Assembly (NCBI GenBank): GCA_039028635.1
Contig: JBCCHV010000046.1
Coordinates: forward strand, 1-52,287
Direction of reading: 5' to 3'
Length of the DNA: 52,287 nt
Origin: Acidobacteriota bacterium
Lineage (GTDB): Bacteria; Acidobacteriota; Thermoanaerobaculia; Multivoradales; JBCCEF01
Both the position numbers and the translations under genes were made by a program. Under the pieces are notes generated by a model. The model made no database searches. It saw only the letters and a program-made list of their open reading frames with translations, and was not told the origin of the DNA. This document shows, piece after piece, positions 34,921 to 42,954 of the stretch. Every line of letters begins with the position of its first letter. The first letter of the stretch is position 1.

Positions 34921-36459
34921 ATGACCGTAGCCACCTCTTCGTCCGTCCAAGACCTCTTGGCCTCACTGGGCCTGTCGGCGGAGAACCCCGGCGCCTTCGA
35001 TGGCCGCTGGATCGACACCCAGGGCGAGCGCATCGAATCGATCAATCCCGCCACCGGCGAGGTCATCGCCGCCGTCAACCTGGCCACCGAAGCCGACTAC
35101 GAGCGCGTTTCCGCCACCACCGTCGAAGCCTTCGCAGCCTGGCGCACCTGGCCCGCTCCGCAGCGCGGCGAGGTCGTCCGTCAGCTCGGCCTGGAGCTGC
35201 GCAACCACAAGGACGCCCTCGGCCGCCTGGTCACCCTCGAGGTCGGCAAGATCCTCAGCGAGGGCCTCGGCGAGGTCCAGGAAATGATCGACATGGCAGA
35301 CCTCGCCGTCGGCATGTCGCGCCAGCTCTACGGCAAGACGATGCACTCGGAGCGGCCGCAGCATCGCATGTACGAGCAGTGGCACCCGCTCGGTCCGGTG
35401 GGCATCATCTCGGCGTTCAATTTCCCGGTCGCGGTGTGGGCCTGGAACTCGACCGTCGCCGCCATCTGCGGCAACTCGATGATCTGGAAGCCTTCCGAGG
35501 CAGCTCCCCTGACCGCTCTCGCCGTCACCCGTATCGCCCAGCGCGTCCTCGAGGCCAACGATGCGCCGCCGATCTTCAACCTGCTGATTGCCGGCCGTGG
35601 CGGTCCGTCCGAGCGCCTGGTGGCGGATCGCCGCTTCCCGCTCATCTCCGCCACCGGCTCGACCCGCATGGGCCGTGCCGTCGGCTCGGTGGTGGCTCAG
35701 CGCCTCGGCCGCTCGCTGCTCGAGCTCGGTGGCAACAACGCCCTGGTGGTGATGGATGACGCCGACCTCGACCTCGCCCTGCGAGGCGTTCTGTTCGCCG
35801 CCGTCGGTACCGCCGGCCAGCGCTGCACCACCACCCGACGCCTGTTCCTGCACAAGAGCATCGCCGACGAGATGCGACGGCGTCTGGTCGAAGCCTACGA
35901 CTCGATCCGCATCGGCGATCCACTCGATCCGGGCACCTTGATGGGACCGCTGATCAACCAGCAGGCGGTCGACGGCATGCAGCAGGCCCTCGAGGCGGTG
36001 CGTGCCCAGGGCGGCACGGTGCTGCGCGGCGGCGCCGTCATCGACGGTCCGGGCTTCTTTGTCGAACCCGCCATCGCCGACGCCAACACCGCGATGGCGA
36101 TCACCTGCGAAGAGACCTTCGCGCCGATCCTCTACCTCTTCGAGTTCGACGACCTCGATGCGGTCATCGCCGAGCACAACGCCGTCCCTCAGGGACTTTC
36201 CTCGGCCATCTTCACCCGCAACATGCAGTCGGCCGAGCGCTTTCTCGCCGCCACCGGCAGCGACTGCGGCATCGCCAACGTCAACATCGGCACCTCCGGA
36301 GCCGAGATCGGCGGCGCCTTTGGTGGCGAGAAGGAAACCGGCGGCGGCCGCGAGGCCGGCTCCGACTCCTGGAAGGCCTACATGCGGCGCCAGACCTGCA
36401 CCCTCAATTGGGGTACCGAGCTGCCGCTGGCCCAGGGCGTCGAGTTCGACGTCGGCTAG
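34921..36459 (+). CDS. ALDH7-type aldehyde dehydrogenase
   Basis: 512 aa. NAD(P)-dependent semialdehyde dehydrogenase resembling antiquitin and bacterial piperideine-6-carboxylate/aminoadipate-semialdehyde dehydrogenases: EQWHPLGPVGIISAFNFPVAVWAWNS, LELGGNNALVV with general-base Glu268, GTAGQRCTTTRR with nucleophile Cys302, ETFAPILYLFEFD and GEKETGGGREAGSDSWKAYMRRQT. It likely belongs to lysine catabolism. ATG at 34921 has CAGGAG upstream. Single gene, divergent from the membrane-protein gene. Confidence 0.9.
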   Translation: MTVATSSSVQDLLASLGLSAENPGAFDGRWIDTQGERIESINPATGEVIAAVNLATEADYERVSATTVEAFAAWRTWPAPQRGEVVRQLGLELRNHKDALGRLVTLEVGKILSEGLGEVQEMIDMADLAVGMSRQLYGKTMHSERPQHRMYEQWHPLGPVGIISAFNFPVAVWAWNSTVAAICGNSMIWKPSEAAPLTALAVTRIAQRVLEANDAPPIFNLLIAGRGGPSERLVADRRFPLISATGSTRMGRAVGSVVAQRLGRSLLELGGNNALVVMDDADLDLALRGVLFAAVGTAGQRCTTTRRLFLHKSIADEMRRRLVEAYDSIRIGDPLDPGTLMGPLINQQAVDGMQQALEAVRAQGGTVLRGGAVIDGPGFFVEPAIADANTAMAITCEETFAPILYLFEFDDLDAVIAEHNAVPQGLSSAIFTRNMQSAERFLAATGSDCGIANVNIGTSGAEIGGAFGGEKETGGGREAGSDSWKAYMRRQTCTLNWGTELPLAQGVEFDVG

Positions 36460-36489
36460 TCGGCGGCTGAAGAAGTCGCGCCGTCTGGT

Positions 36490-36526
36490 TCAGGGGGGCT
36501 CGAGGTCGCCCGAGGTGTCCCCCTGA
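36490..36526 (+). terminator. Hairpin after the ALDH gene (repeat-like head)
   Basis: TCAGGGGG (36490-36497) pairs with CCCCCTGA (36519-36526). It begins GGTTCAGGGGGGCT, like the head of the multi-hairpin repeat, and follows a gene on the same strand, but later stems are missing. Could be a terminator or a decayed repeat. Confidence 0.45.
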
Positions 36527-36550
36527 GCCGGGTGCGCGGCCGCAGGACCA

Positions 36551-37423
36551 TCAAGGGCGACAGATTCTCAGCGCTCCAGGCGCTACCCGCAGGGTGAGCG
36601 GGTCGTCATCCAGGGAGGCCAACGGCTCACCGTCGGCAAACGGCACCATCGGCCGATCGACGGCCAGGAGGGCGCGGCGCGTTCGCACCATCTCGACCGC
36701 CGGGTGGTCGACGTGGCGGCCGCGATAGACCTGCGGGAAGACGCGCAGCAGGGTCCGTCGGGGAATCGCCCGCACAATCACCAGATCGAGCCAGCCATCG
36801 TCGAGGCGCGCCTGGGGAGCGATCCGCATCCCGCCGCCGAAGCAGGGACCATTGGCGAGGGTGATGAACATCGCCCGATCGTCGAAGACACCTTCGTCGT
36901 GCTCGATACGAATGCGCGGCGGCACGAAGTCGACCAGGGTGCGCAGCACCGCGTAGAGGTAGATCGCCCGACCGGAGAGGAAGCGCTGCCCTTGATGGGC
37001 GCGACGGGCCGCCTCGCTGTCGAAGCCGACGCCGCTGTAGATCGCGAAGTAGCGATCACCAGCCTGGCCGAGGTCGATACTGCGCAAAGGGGCGCTCACC
37101 AGAGCCTCGAGGGCGTTCTCGACCCGTCGCGGCACGGCGAGGGCGGTGGCGAGATCATTGCCCGTTCCGAGGGGCAGGATGCCGAGAGCGCAGGAGGTAT
37201 CGGCAAGGCCCTGGACGACGTGATGGACCGTGCCGTCGCCACCGCCGACAATCAGCCTTTCGACCCCCTCCTCGGCGGCCCGGCGGGCACGATCGGTGAG
37301 GTCGGCGGCACTCGCGCTGACCTCACAAGGAGCACCGATCGAGGCAGCCAGAGCCGCCAGGCGGTCGAGGCCACGGCCACCGAGCCGGCGGCCAGCGGCG
37401 GGATTGACCAGCAGGCGGATCAT
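36551..37423 (-). CDS. Diacylglycerol/lipid kinase family protein
   Basis: 290 aa. YegS/BmrU-type lipid kinase. NPAAG start (LLVNPAAGRRLG), nucleotide site VGGGDGTVHHVVQGLAD (about 59-75), LPLGTGNDLATAL and FDSEAARRAHQG. Probably phosphorylates diacylglycerol or a related membrane lipid with ATP. ATG at 37421-37423 with GGGAGG 9 nt upstream; a longer open frame to 37543 lacks support. Confidence 0.9.
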   Translation of the reverse strand: MIRLLVNPAAGRRLGGRGLDRLAALAASIGAPCEVSASAADLTDRARRAAEEGVERLIVGGGDGTVHHVVQGLADTSCALGILPLGTGNDLATALAVPRRVENALEALVSAPLRSIDLGQAGDRYFAIYSGVGFDSEAARRAHQGQRFLSGRAIYLYAVLRTLVDFVPPRIRIEHDEGVFDDRAMFITLANGPCFGGGMRIAPQARLDDGWLDLVIVRAIPRRTLLRVFPQVYRGRHVDHPAVEMVRTRRALLAVDRPMVPFADGEPLASLDDDPLTLRVAPGALRICRP

Positions 37424-37923
37424 GACCGTGCGCCTCCCACCGACGTTCGACCGGTGCTCGACAACCGCGCGCCACCTCCCCACATCGCCCCCACGCACCA
37501 AGCCATGGCAGTCCCCATCAAAAAAAGAAAAGCTCGTGGACAATCATCCTACCGAAGGGACGGTGACTGCGAGCCGATGCCATGCCCCGACGGGTAGGCG
37601 TCACTCGACGCTCGCGCTCGCGGCAACGGTCGCGTCCCGGAACCCCGGCCAAGGCATCCCTCGATCGCCGCCTGGCGCAAAGCTCCGGGCGTCGCGAAAC
37701 CATCCAGCGGAACTGTCTCTCACAGCCTCGCCCTTGCGCAGTGATCCGACCAGGGCGACCTTCTCAGGACCTCCCAGCGACGGCCGGGCCGTGGAGAGCC
37801 GGCGGAACTCGGGCTGGGTTGTCGACGCAATCGACCGGTGCCGACGTCAGCGGTTCACATCCTCGCCTGCGGCAGACCGCAGATCGCTCCGGGAGAGCGA
37901 AAGAGACCCCGCCGACCGCTGTG
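37424..37923. other. Intergenic region, no gene seen
   Basis: 500 bp between two minus-strand genes. Open frames across it are low-complexity and unsupported. Near the FHA-activator stop there are two adjacent hairpins, CTGCGG/CCGCAG (37867-37882) and TCGCTC/GAGCGA (37884-37900), a possible terminator without U-tract. A short A-rich run (about 37520-37535) lies upstream of the lipid kinase. Confidence 0.6.
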
Positions 37924-39708
37924 TCAGCCGGCCTTCTCGGCCTTCAGTCGACGCAAGAGGGCAAAGCGCGACAAGCCGAGCAACTTGGCCGCCTGCGAGC
38001 GATTGCCACCGCAGCGTTCGAGGGCTTCCGCAATGGCCCGGCCTTCGAGCTCCGCGATCTGCAAGGTTGGCAGATCTCCGCCTTTGTCGTGAGCCCTGCG
38101 AGGGGCCTCGCCAAGGGTGGCGAGGGAAATCGCCTGGCCCGAGGGACAGACCTGCACCAAGCGACGGATCTCGTTTTCGAGCTGACGAATGTTGCCCGGC
38201 CAGCGGCGGCGCACCAGCTCGCGCTGCGCCGCCACCGTGATACCGCGGACCACTTTCCCGGACTCGGCGGCGAACCGCCGCAGGAATTCGACGATCAGCA
38301 GCGGCAGATCCGCCGGGCGCTGACGCAAAGACGGAACCCACAGCAGCGAACCGGCAATCCGATAGTAGAGATCGCGCCGGAACTCGCCCGCCTCGATTCG
38401 GGATTCCAGCGCGCAGTTGGTGGCCGCCAAGAGACGGAGATCGACGGCCACCGCCGCGCCGCCCAGAGGCGCCACCTGGCGCTCCTCGAGAACTCGAAGT
38501 AGCTTGCTCTGCAGAGCCAGCGGCATGTCACCGATCTCGTCGAGGAACAGCGTTCCGCCATCGGCGCGCTGAAAATGACCGGAGCGCGACGTGACACCGG
38601 TCGCGACCCCGTGGGCAATGCCGAAGAGCTCGGCTTCGAGGAGATCCGCCGGTATGGCGGCGCAGTTCACCGCCACGAAGGGACCGGCGGCCCGCTCCGA
38701 GGAGCGGTGGAGGGTCTTCGCGACCATCTCCTTGCCGACACCCGTGTCGCCACAGATCAGGACCGATATCTTCGAGCGGGCAAGATCGGCGATTTGACGG
38801 TGCAGGCTGCGGATCGCCGGGTCGCTGCCCCGAACGTAGCTCGCTGGGAAGCGCAACGTTCGATCCGCCGCTTTGCTCTTCGGGGGCACCTCCGGTCGCC
38901 GCGCCAGCAGGAGCAGCTCGTGCAACGCGGCGAGCAAAGGCTCGCGGGCTTCCCGGCTGTCGAAGGCACCGCCGAGCAGCAGCGCCGTGTGGCTCTCGCC
39001 GCCGGCGCGCAGCGAGAGGGCCCCGAGCTCGCCATGGGCAAAGACCTCGCCCGCCCGCCGCTCGTGCCACAGGCGCCGCAACCACTCGAGGACGCGATCG
39101 TCGGGCCGACCATGAGAGAAAAACACCACCGGCTCGCCATCGTCCCGAATCTCGACGCCACAGAAGAAAGACACTCCGAGCTCCGCCAGCACGGCAGCCA
39201 GCTCGTCTCGGGTCTCCTCGCCGCGACCCGAGAGCTCGGCGCTGAGGAGGCGAACCGCCCAAGCCCAGGCCTCCCGTCGTGATCGCCCCCGGTGCCAGAC
39301 TTCCGCCGTCGAGGGCAGGGAGTCGGCCGCCGAGGCGCGCGGTCCGGTCGTGACGACCGCCAGCTCGGCGTCGTCTCGATCGACCTCCTCCACCACCAAC
39401 TCGACAGGCCCGATCCACAATCGATCACCGAGCTCCAGAGTCGAATAGCGCACTCGACGTTCGTTGACGAAGGTGCCGTTCTTGCTGTCTTGGTCGATGA
39501 CCTCGAGAGAATCCTCGCCGCGTAGCAGAACCGCGTGGTGCTGAGAGACCCCCGGAATAGCGACAACACAGTGATTTCCAAGGTCGCTCCCGACGAGGTT
39601 GGGCCCCGGCTGCAACGGAAAGATCATTCGCCGCGAGCCGGTGCCGCCCACCAGGCAGAGACGACGAAGATTCTCCGACGGTGTTCGGGCCAAGGGCGAG
39701 AGAGTCAT
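37924..39708 (-). CDS. FHA-domain sigma54 activator with altered GAFTGA
   Basis: 594 aa. A forkhead-associated domain (about 30-110; Ser55, His58, NGTFVN at 77-82) binds phosphothreonine. A GAF-like middle follows (about 145-275). The AAA+ motor (about 290-530) has Walker A GDTGVGKE (320-327) and Walker B GGTLFLDEI (384-392). A Fis-type helix-turn-helix (about 568-590, GGNRSQAAKLLGLSRFAL) ends it. The sigma54-contact loop GAFTGA reads GVATGV (367-372): threonine is kept, phenylalanine is lost. It lies 81 nt after the kinase on the same strand, so the kinase may supply the phosphothreonine ligand. ATG at 39708 with GAGGAG 11 nt upstream. Confidence 0.92.
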   Translation of the reverse strand: MTLSPLARTPSENLRRLCLVGGTGSRRMIFPLQPGPNLVGSDLGNHCVVAIPGVSQHHAVLLRGEDSLEVIDQDSKNGTFVNERRVRYSTLELGDRLWIGPVELVVEEVDRDDAELAVVTTGPRASAADSLPSTAEVWHRGRSRREAWAWAVRLLSAELSGRGEETRDELAAVLAELGVSFFCGVEIRDDGEPVVFFSHGRPDDRVLEWLRRLWHERRAGEVFAHGELGALSLRAGGESHTALLLGGAFDSREAREPLLAALHELLLLARRPEVPPKSKAADRTLRFPASYVRGSDPAIRSLHRQIADLARSKISVLICGDTGVGKEMVAKTLHRSSERAAGPFVAVNCAAIPADLLEAELFGIAHGVATGVTSRSGHFQRADGGTLFLDEIGDMPLALQSKLLRVLEERQVAPLGGAAVAVDLRLLAATNCALESRIEAGEFRRDLYYRIAGSLLWVPSLRQRPADLPLLIVEFLRRFAAESGKVVRGITVAAQRELVRRRWPGNIRQLENEIRRLVQVCPSGQAISLATLGEAPRRAHDKGGDLPTLQIAELEGRAIAEALERCGGNRSQAAKLLGLSRFALLRRLKAEKAG

Positions 39709-39789
39709 CTTCCGGCCTACTCCTCGAGTCGAGCAAGGATAAAGGGGGTCTATCTTCCTATACGTCTTTCCTCGAGCCCCAGTTTCCAA

Positions 39790-42516
39790 CTATTCGTGGT
39801 CCGCCCCAGGGGGACGCCCGTTCTGGGCCAGCCACTCGCCGACTCGTGGCGAGACACCGTGCCCCTCGAGATCGGGATGGGCTACGCGATCCCGACGAGC
39901 CTGCTGCAACAGAGCGGTCGAGCGATCCGGATCGTCGCCGGCAAGGGCCTCCGCCAGGGCCTCCCGGGCCTCGGCGGCCAGGTGGAGATCAATCCCCGGC
40001 CGCACCGTTTCGACCGCTTCCTCGAGGAGCCCGAGGGCTGCATCCCTTTCTCCCGCTCTAAGCCGAGCTTGGCCCAGGGCGAGCAAGCCCCGCCAGCGAT
40101 CCCGCTGCTCCACGACCGATGAGGTCGCCTGACCGGGAATCGCGGCGAGCCATTCCAGCGCCGCCGCCAGATCGCCGTCGGCGAGATGAAGACGTCCCGA
40201 CTGCAAGCGAAAGGAGAGGGCAAAGGAGTGGTGGTCCGACAGGCCCTCACGGTATGCCTGGGCCGCCAGCCGCTGGGCCGCCCAGGCACGTTGCCATTGA
40301 CCGAGCTCGAGCGCCGTCTCGCTCACCGTCAGCCGGGTGAGAGCACCGAGGTAGACGTTCTCCACCAGCTTTTCATCGACCAAGGTCTCGGCCCGCCGCA
40401 AGTAGGGCTCGGCCCGCTCCGGTCGACCCGCGGCGTTGTAGATCTGGGCCATCAGCAGGAGCGGATAGCCCATGTCGCGGTGGTCTCGGCGAAAATACCC
40501 CAGCTGATTCTCGAGGCAGCGCAGCGCCAGTCGCAAGGACTCGCCGTAGCGTCCGTGGGAAGCATGGTTCCCGGCGAGATTGATCAGCGCCGGACCGAGC
40601 TGCGGACTGCCGGCCCCGTAGGCGGCCTCCTGGATCTCGACCGCGCGCGTCAAATACTCGAGCGCCGCCTCCTGGGCCGCCTCGCCGGGTCCCTCGGTGA
40701 TTCCGAGGTTGGTGTAGAGGTTGGCCCTCCGAGGATCGTCTCCAATGCCCGCTTCCCGCGCCACGCGATGAGCCCGCAGGTAATGCTGCCGCGCCTCCGC
40801 CAGCTGGCCGCGCCGGAACTCCAAATTCCCACGGCCGACGTGGTACACAGTCCAGCGGTCGGCGTGACCGTCGCCGAGAGTGCGCAGCGCCGCCTCCGCC
40901 AAGAGCCCGAAACGCACTCCCTTGTCGTAGCGCGATTGAAAGAAGCCCAACTGATTCATCAGCTCCAGGTAACTGTCCGCTTCGAGGGCTCGGGCGTCGG
41001 CCGAGATTGCCGCCCGCAGGGCGCCGTCGAGGAGCTCCGTGGCCCGGCCCGGATCGGGCTCTCGGAGCGCCTGCTCGAAGAGGGCCTCCGATTCGATCAA
41101 GGTGTAGCCATGACGGCGAGCCACGGCCAGCGCCCGATCGAGAACCATCTCCGGCGGCTCCCGCCCAGCCAGCCGTCCAGCACGGGCCCTCGCCACCGCC
41201 GTTCGGGCCGTCTCGAGCTCGCGCCGCGCCTCGACGTTGGCGGGCAAGTCAGGTAGCCGATGGAGCAAGACGAGGTCGGAGCAAGATTCCACCGGCGTCA
41301 GGCGCAGGAGGGCACGGGTGGAGTTCGAGACCACCGCCGCATCAGCCTGCACAAACGCCTCCAGCAGGCCACGGAACTCCGCCAGTCGAGTCGTCAGACA
41401 CTGCATGCGGAGGTCGAGAAGGCGCTCCGATTGTTCCCCCAGCACATGGGTGGCTCGGCAGGACTCTTCATAGGTCTCACGCCATTGCCTCGCATACCGG
41501 TCACCGGCGGCTTCGACCAGGGCGAAGGTCTGTCCCGCGAAGGGCAATTGCGACGCCGCGAAGGCGCGCTCGATCTCTCCCTTGGGGCCCTCGCCCCAGA
41601 CCTCCACCAAGCGCTCGGCGCCTCCGGAACAAAGCGAAGGCGCCCCGACCAGTGCCCCTCGGAAGGCCAAGCCGCCAACCAGGAGAACGACGAACAGACC
41701 CGCGGCGAGGGCCACTCGGCGCCGGCCGCGGCGACGCCCTCTAGCGATCTCGGCGAGCAAGTCGTCGAGGGCAACGAAGCGGTCGCTGGGCGCCGAGGCG
41801 GTCGCGATCTCGATCACCCGACGTAGCCACCGCGGCACACGTCCCGACGCCTGCTCGAGGGCACGACCGAGGGCGACGGCGAAGCTGTACTGGTCCGATC
41901 GGGCATCGGCCGGTCGGCCCGCCCGGCGCTCCGGAGCCATGTAGGCCGGAGTGCCCAGGGGAGCCTCCCCGGAGGAGCCGACGAACCGCCCGGCGGCGAG
42001 ACCGAAGTCCACCACCCGCGCACCGCCGGGGCCCAGCATCACGTTGGAGGGTTTGAAGTCCTGATGGACGACGCCCACCGCGTGGGCCGCCGCCAGTCCC
42101 TGGGCGGCCTGGAGGAACGGGGGCAAGATCTCTCGCCAGTCCCGCTGGCGCTCCCCCAGCCAGCTCGCCAAGGTCGTCCCGGCGATGAACTCCATGGCGA
42201 CGAAGAGGCGCCCACCGTAGGAACCGACATCGTAGATGGTGATCACGTGGGGATGCTGCAGACGCGCCATCGCGCGCGCCTCGCGGCGCAGCCGCTCCTG
42301 CTCCTCTCCCTCGTCCCCACTCTCGAGAAGGAACTTCAGAGCGATTTTGCGCTCGAGCTCCGGATCGTAGGCCGCATAGACCTCGCCCATGCCGCCCCGG
42401 CCGGCCAGATGGAGGAGCAAGAAGCGGCCGACGCGGGCCCCCGTCGGCAAGGCGGCATCGGTCTCGGTCGGCGGATAGGCCGCGGAATGTCGTCCCGGAA
42501 CGGTCGGTGTATCCAT
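39790..42516 (-). CDS. TPR-containing Ser/Thr protein kinase
   Basis: 908 aa. A Hanks-type kinase domain (about 28-260): glycine loop GRGGMGEV, ATP lysine in ALKF (Lys61), catalytic loop VVHQDFKPSN (HQD at 151-153, so a non-RD kinase), DFG at 170-172, GTPAYMAPE. A membrane helix (about 268-286) follows. The extracytoplasmic/C-terminal 620 residues are helical and TPR-like. It likely senses through the TPR part and phosphorylates cytoplasmic partners such as the FHA regulator. ATG at 42516 (MDTPTVPGRHS). Divergent from the RHS gene. Confidence 0.93.
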   Translation of the reverse strand: MDTPTVPGRHSAAYPPTETDAALPTGARVGRFLLLHLAGRGGMGEVYAAYDPELERKIALKFLLESGDEGEEQERLRREARAMARLQHPHVITIYDVGSYGGRLFVAMEFIAGTTLASWLGERQRDWREILPPFLQAAQGLAAAHAVGVVHQDFKPSNVMLGPGGARVVDFGLAAGRFVGSSGEAPLGTPAYMAPERRAGRPADARSDQYSFAVALGRALEQASGRVPRWLRRVIEIATASAPSDRFVALDDLLAEIARGRRRGRRRVALAAGLFVVLLVGGLAFRGALVGAPSLCSGGAERLVEVWGEGPKGEIERAFAASQLPFAGQTFALVEAAGDRYARQWRETYEESCRATHVLGEQSERLLDLRMQCLTTRLAEFRGLLEAFVQADAAVVSNSTRALLRLTPVESCSDLVLLHRLPDLPANVEARRELETARTAVARARAGRLAGREPPEMVLDRALAVARRHGYTLIESEALFEQALREPDPGRATELLDGALRAAISADARALEADSYLELMNQLGFFQSRYDKGVRFGLLAEAALRTLGDGHADRWTVYHVGRGNLEFRRGQLAEARQHYLRAHRVAREAGIGDDPRRANLYTNLGITEGPGEAAQEAALEYLTRAVEIQEAAYGAGSPQLGPALINLAGNHASHGRYGESLRLALRCLENQLGYFRRDHRDMGYPLLLMAQIYNAAGRPERAEPYLRRAETLVDEKLVENVYLGALTRLTVSETALELGQWQRAWAAQRLAAQAYREGLSDHHSFALSFRLQSGRLHLADGDLAAALEWLAAIPGQATSSVVEQRDRWRGLLALGQARLRAGERDAALGLLEEAVETVRPGIDLHLAAEAREALAEALAGDDPDRSTALLQQARRDRVAHPDLEGHGVSPRVGEWLAQNGRPPGADHE

Positions 42517-42626
42517 GGCGCTCGAGCCCTTCCGGCACAGCCCGCCCCGGGTCGCCGGGAGGTCTCCAACCAAGGGTATCGCAGCTCCTGAAGTTTCATG
42601 GCCGACCGTGCGCCGACGAACAGGGC

Positions 42627-42640
42627 GTGCGATTTCGCAC
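42627..42640. promoter_or_regulatory. Perfect palindrome, candidate activator site
   Basis: GTGCGATTTCGCAC, perfect 6-bp arms around TT, about 150 nt upstream of the sigma54 promoter. Could be an upstream activating sequence or an operator for the kinase promoter. Confidence 0.4.
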
Positions 42641-42656
42641 TGCGGCGACCTTCTCC

Positions 42657-42689
42657 AGGAGCCCTCCGAGATTCCCGACGAGGGCTCCT
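42657..42689. promoter_or_regulatory. Inverted repeat, candidate enhancer
   Basis: AGGAGCCCTC (42657-42666) and GAGGGCTCCT (42680-42689), perfect 10-bp arms with a 13-nt spacer. Centred about 120 nt upstream of the sigma54 promoter, the usual distance for an enhancer-binding protein. Confidence 0.45.
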
Positions 42690-42786
42690 AAAGATCTTGC
42701 AAGTCACTCATTAAAAAAATCTTAATCAGTTCTACTCGAGATTCCCCCGAGCTCCGACAGACGTCCGTCGAGGGTGAGAAATGGGC

Positions 42787-42802
42787 TGGCATCGCCGTTG
42801 CT
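42787..42802 (+). promoter_or_regulatory. Sigma54 promoter of the RHS gene
   Basis: TGGCATCGCCGTTGCT matches the sigma54 -24/-12 consensus (TGGCAC-N5-TTGCA/T) with invariant GG and GC exactly 10 nt apart. About 150 nt before the RHS ATG and beside a sigma54-activator gene. Confidence 0.65.
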
Positions 42803-42954
42803 CTGGGGCTTCCCCATGACGTGATCTCGGCGGCGTGTCGGAGGGTGCCAGAGACGTCACACCAGGCCACCACGCACTGGCCCACCGATCCGCCGCCGCC
42901 TTTTTTCGCCGCCAGACCTCCAAAGAACGAGACTTCAGCCACGGAGATTCAGCC

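Larger units (their letters stand above)
42517..42954. other. Divergent regulatory region between kinase and RHS genes
   Basis: 438 bp without a gene. It holds a 14-bp palindrome, a 10-bp-arm inverted repeat, a repeated CGAGATTCCC (42667 and 42737), an AT-rich stretch (about 42705-42730), and a sigma54-type promoter facing the RHS gene. Confidence 0.7.

Noticed and set aside
37582-38502. Plus-strand open frame opposite the FHA activator
   Set aside because: Overlaps the well-supported activator on the other strand; low-complexity Arg/Ser-rich product.
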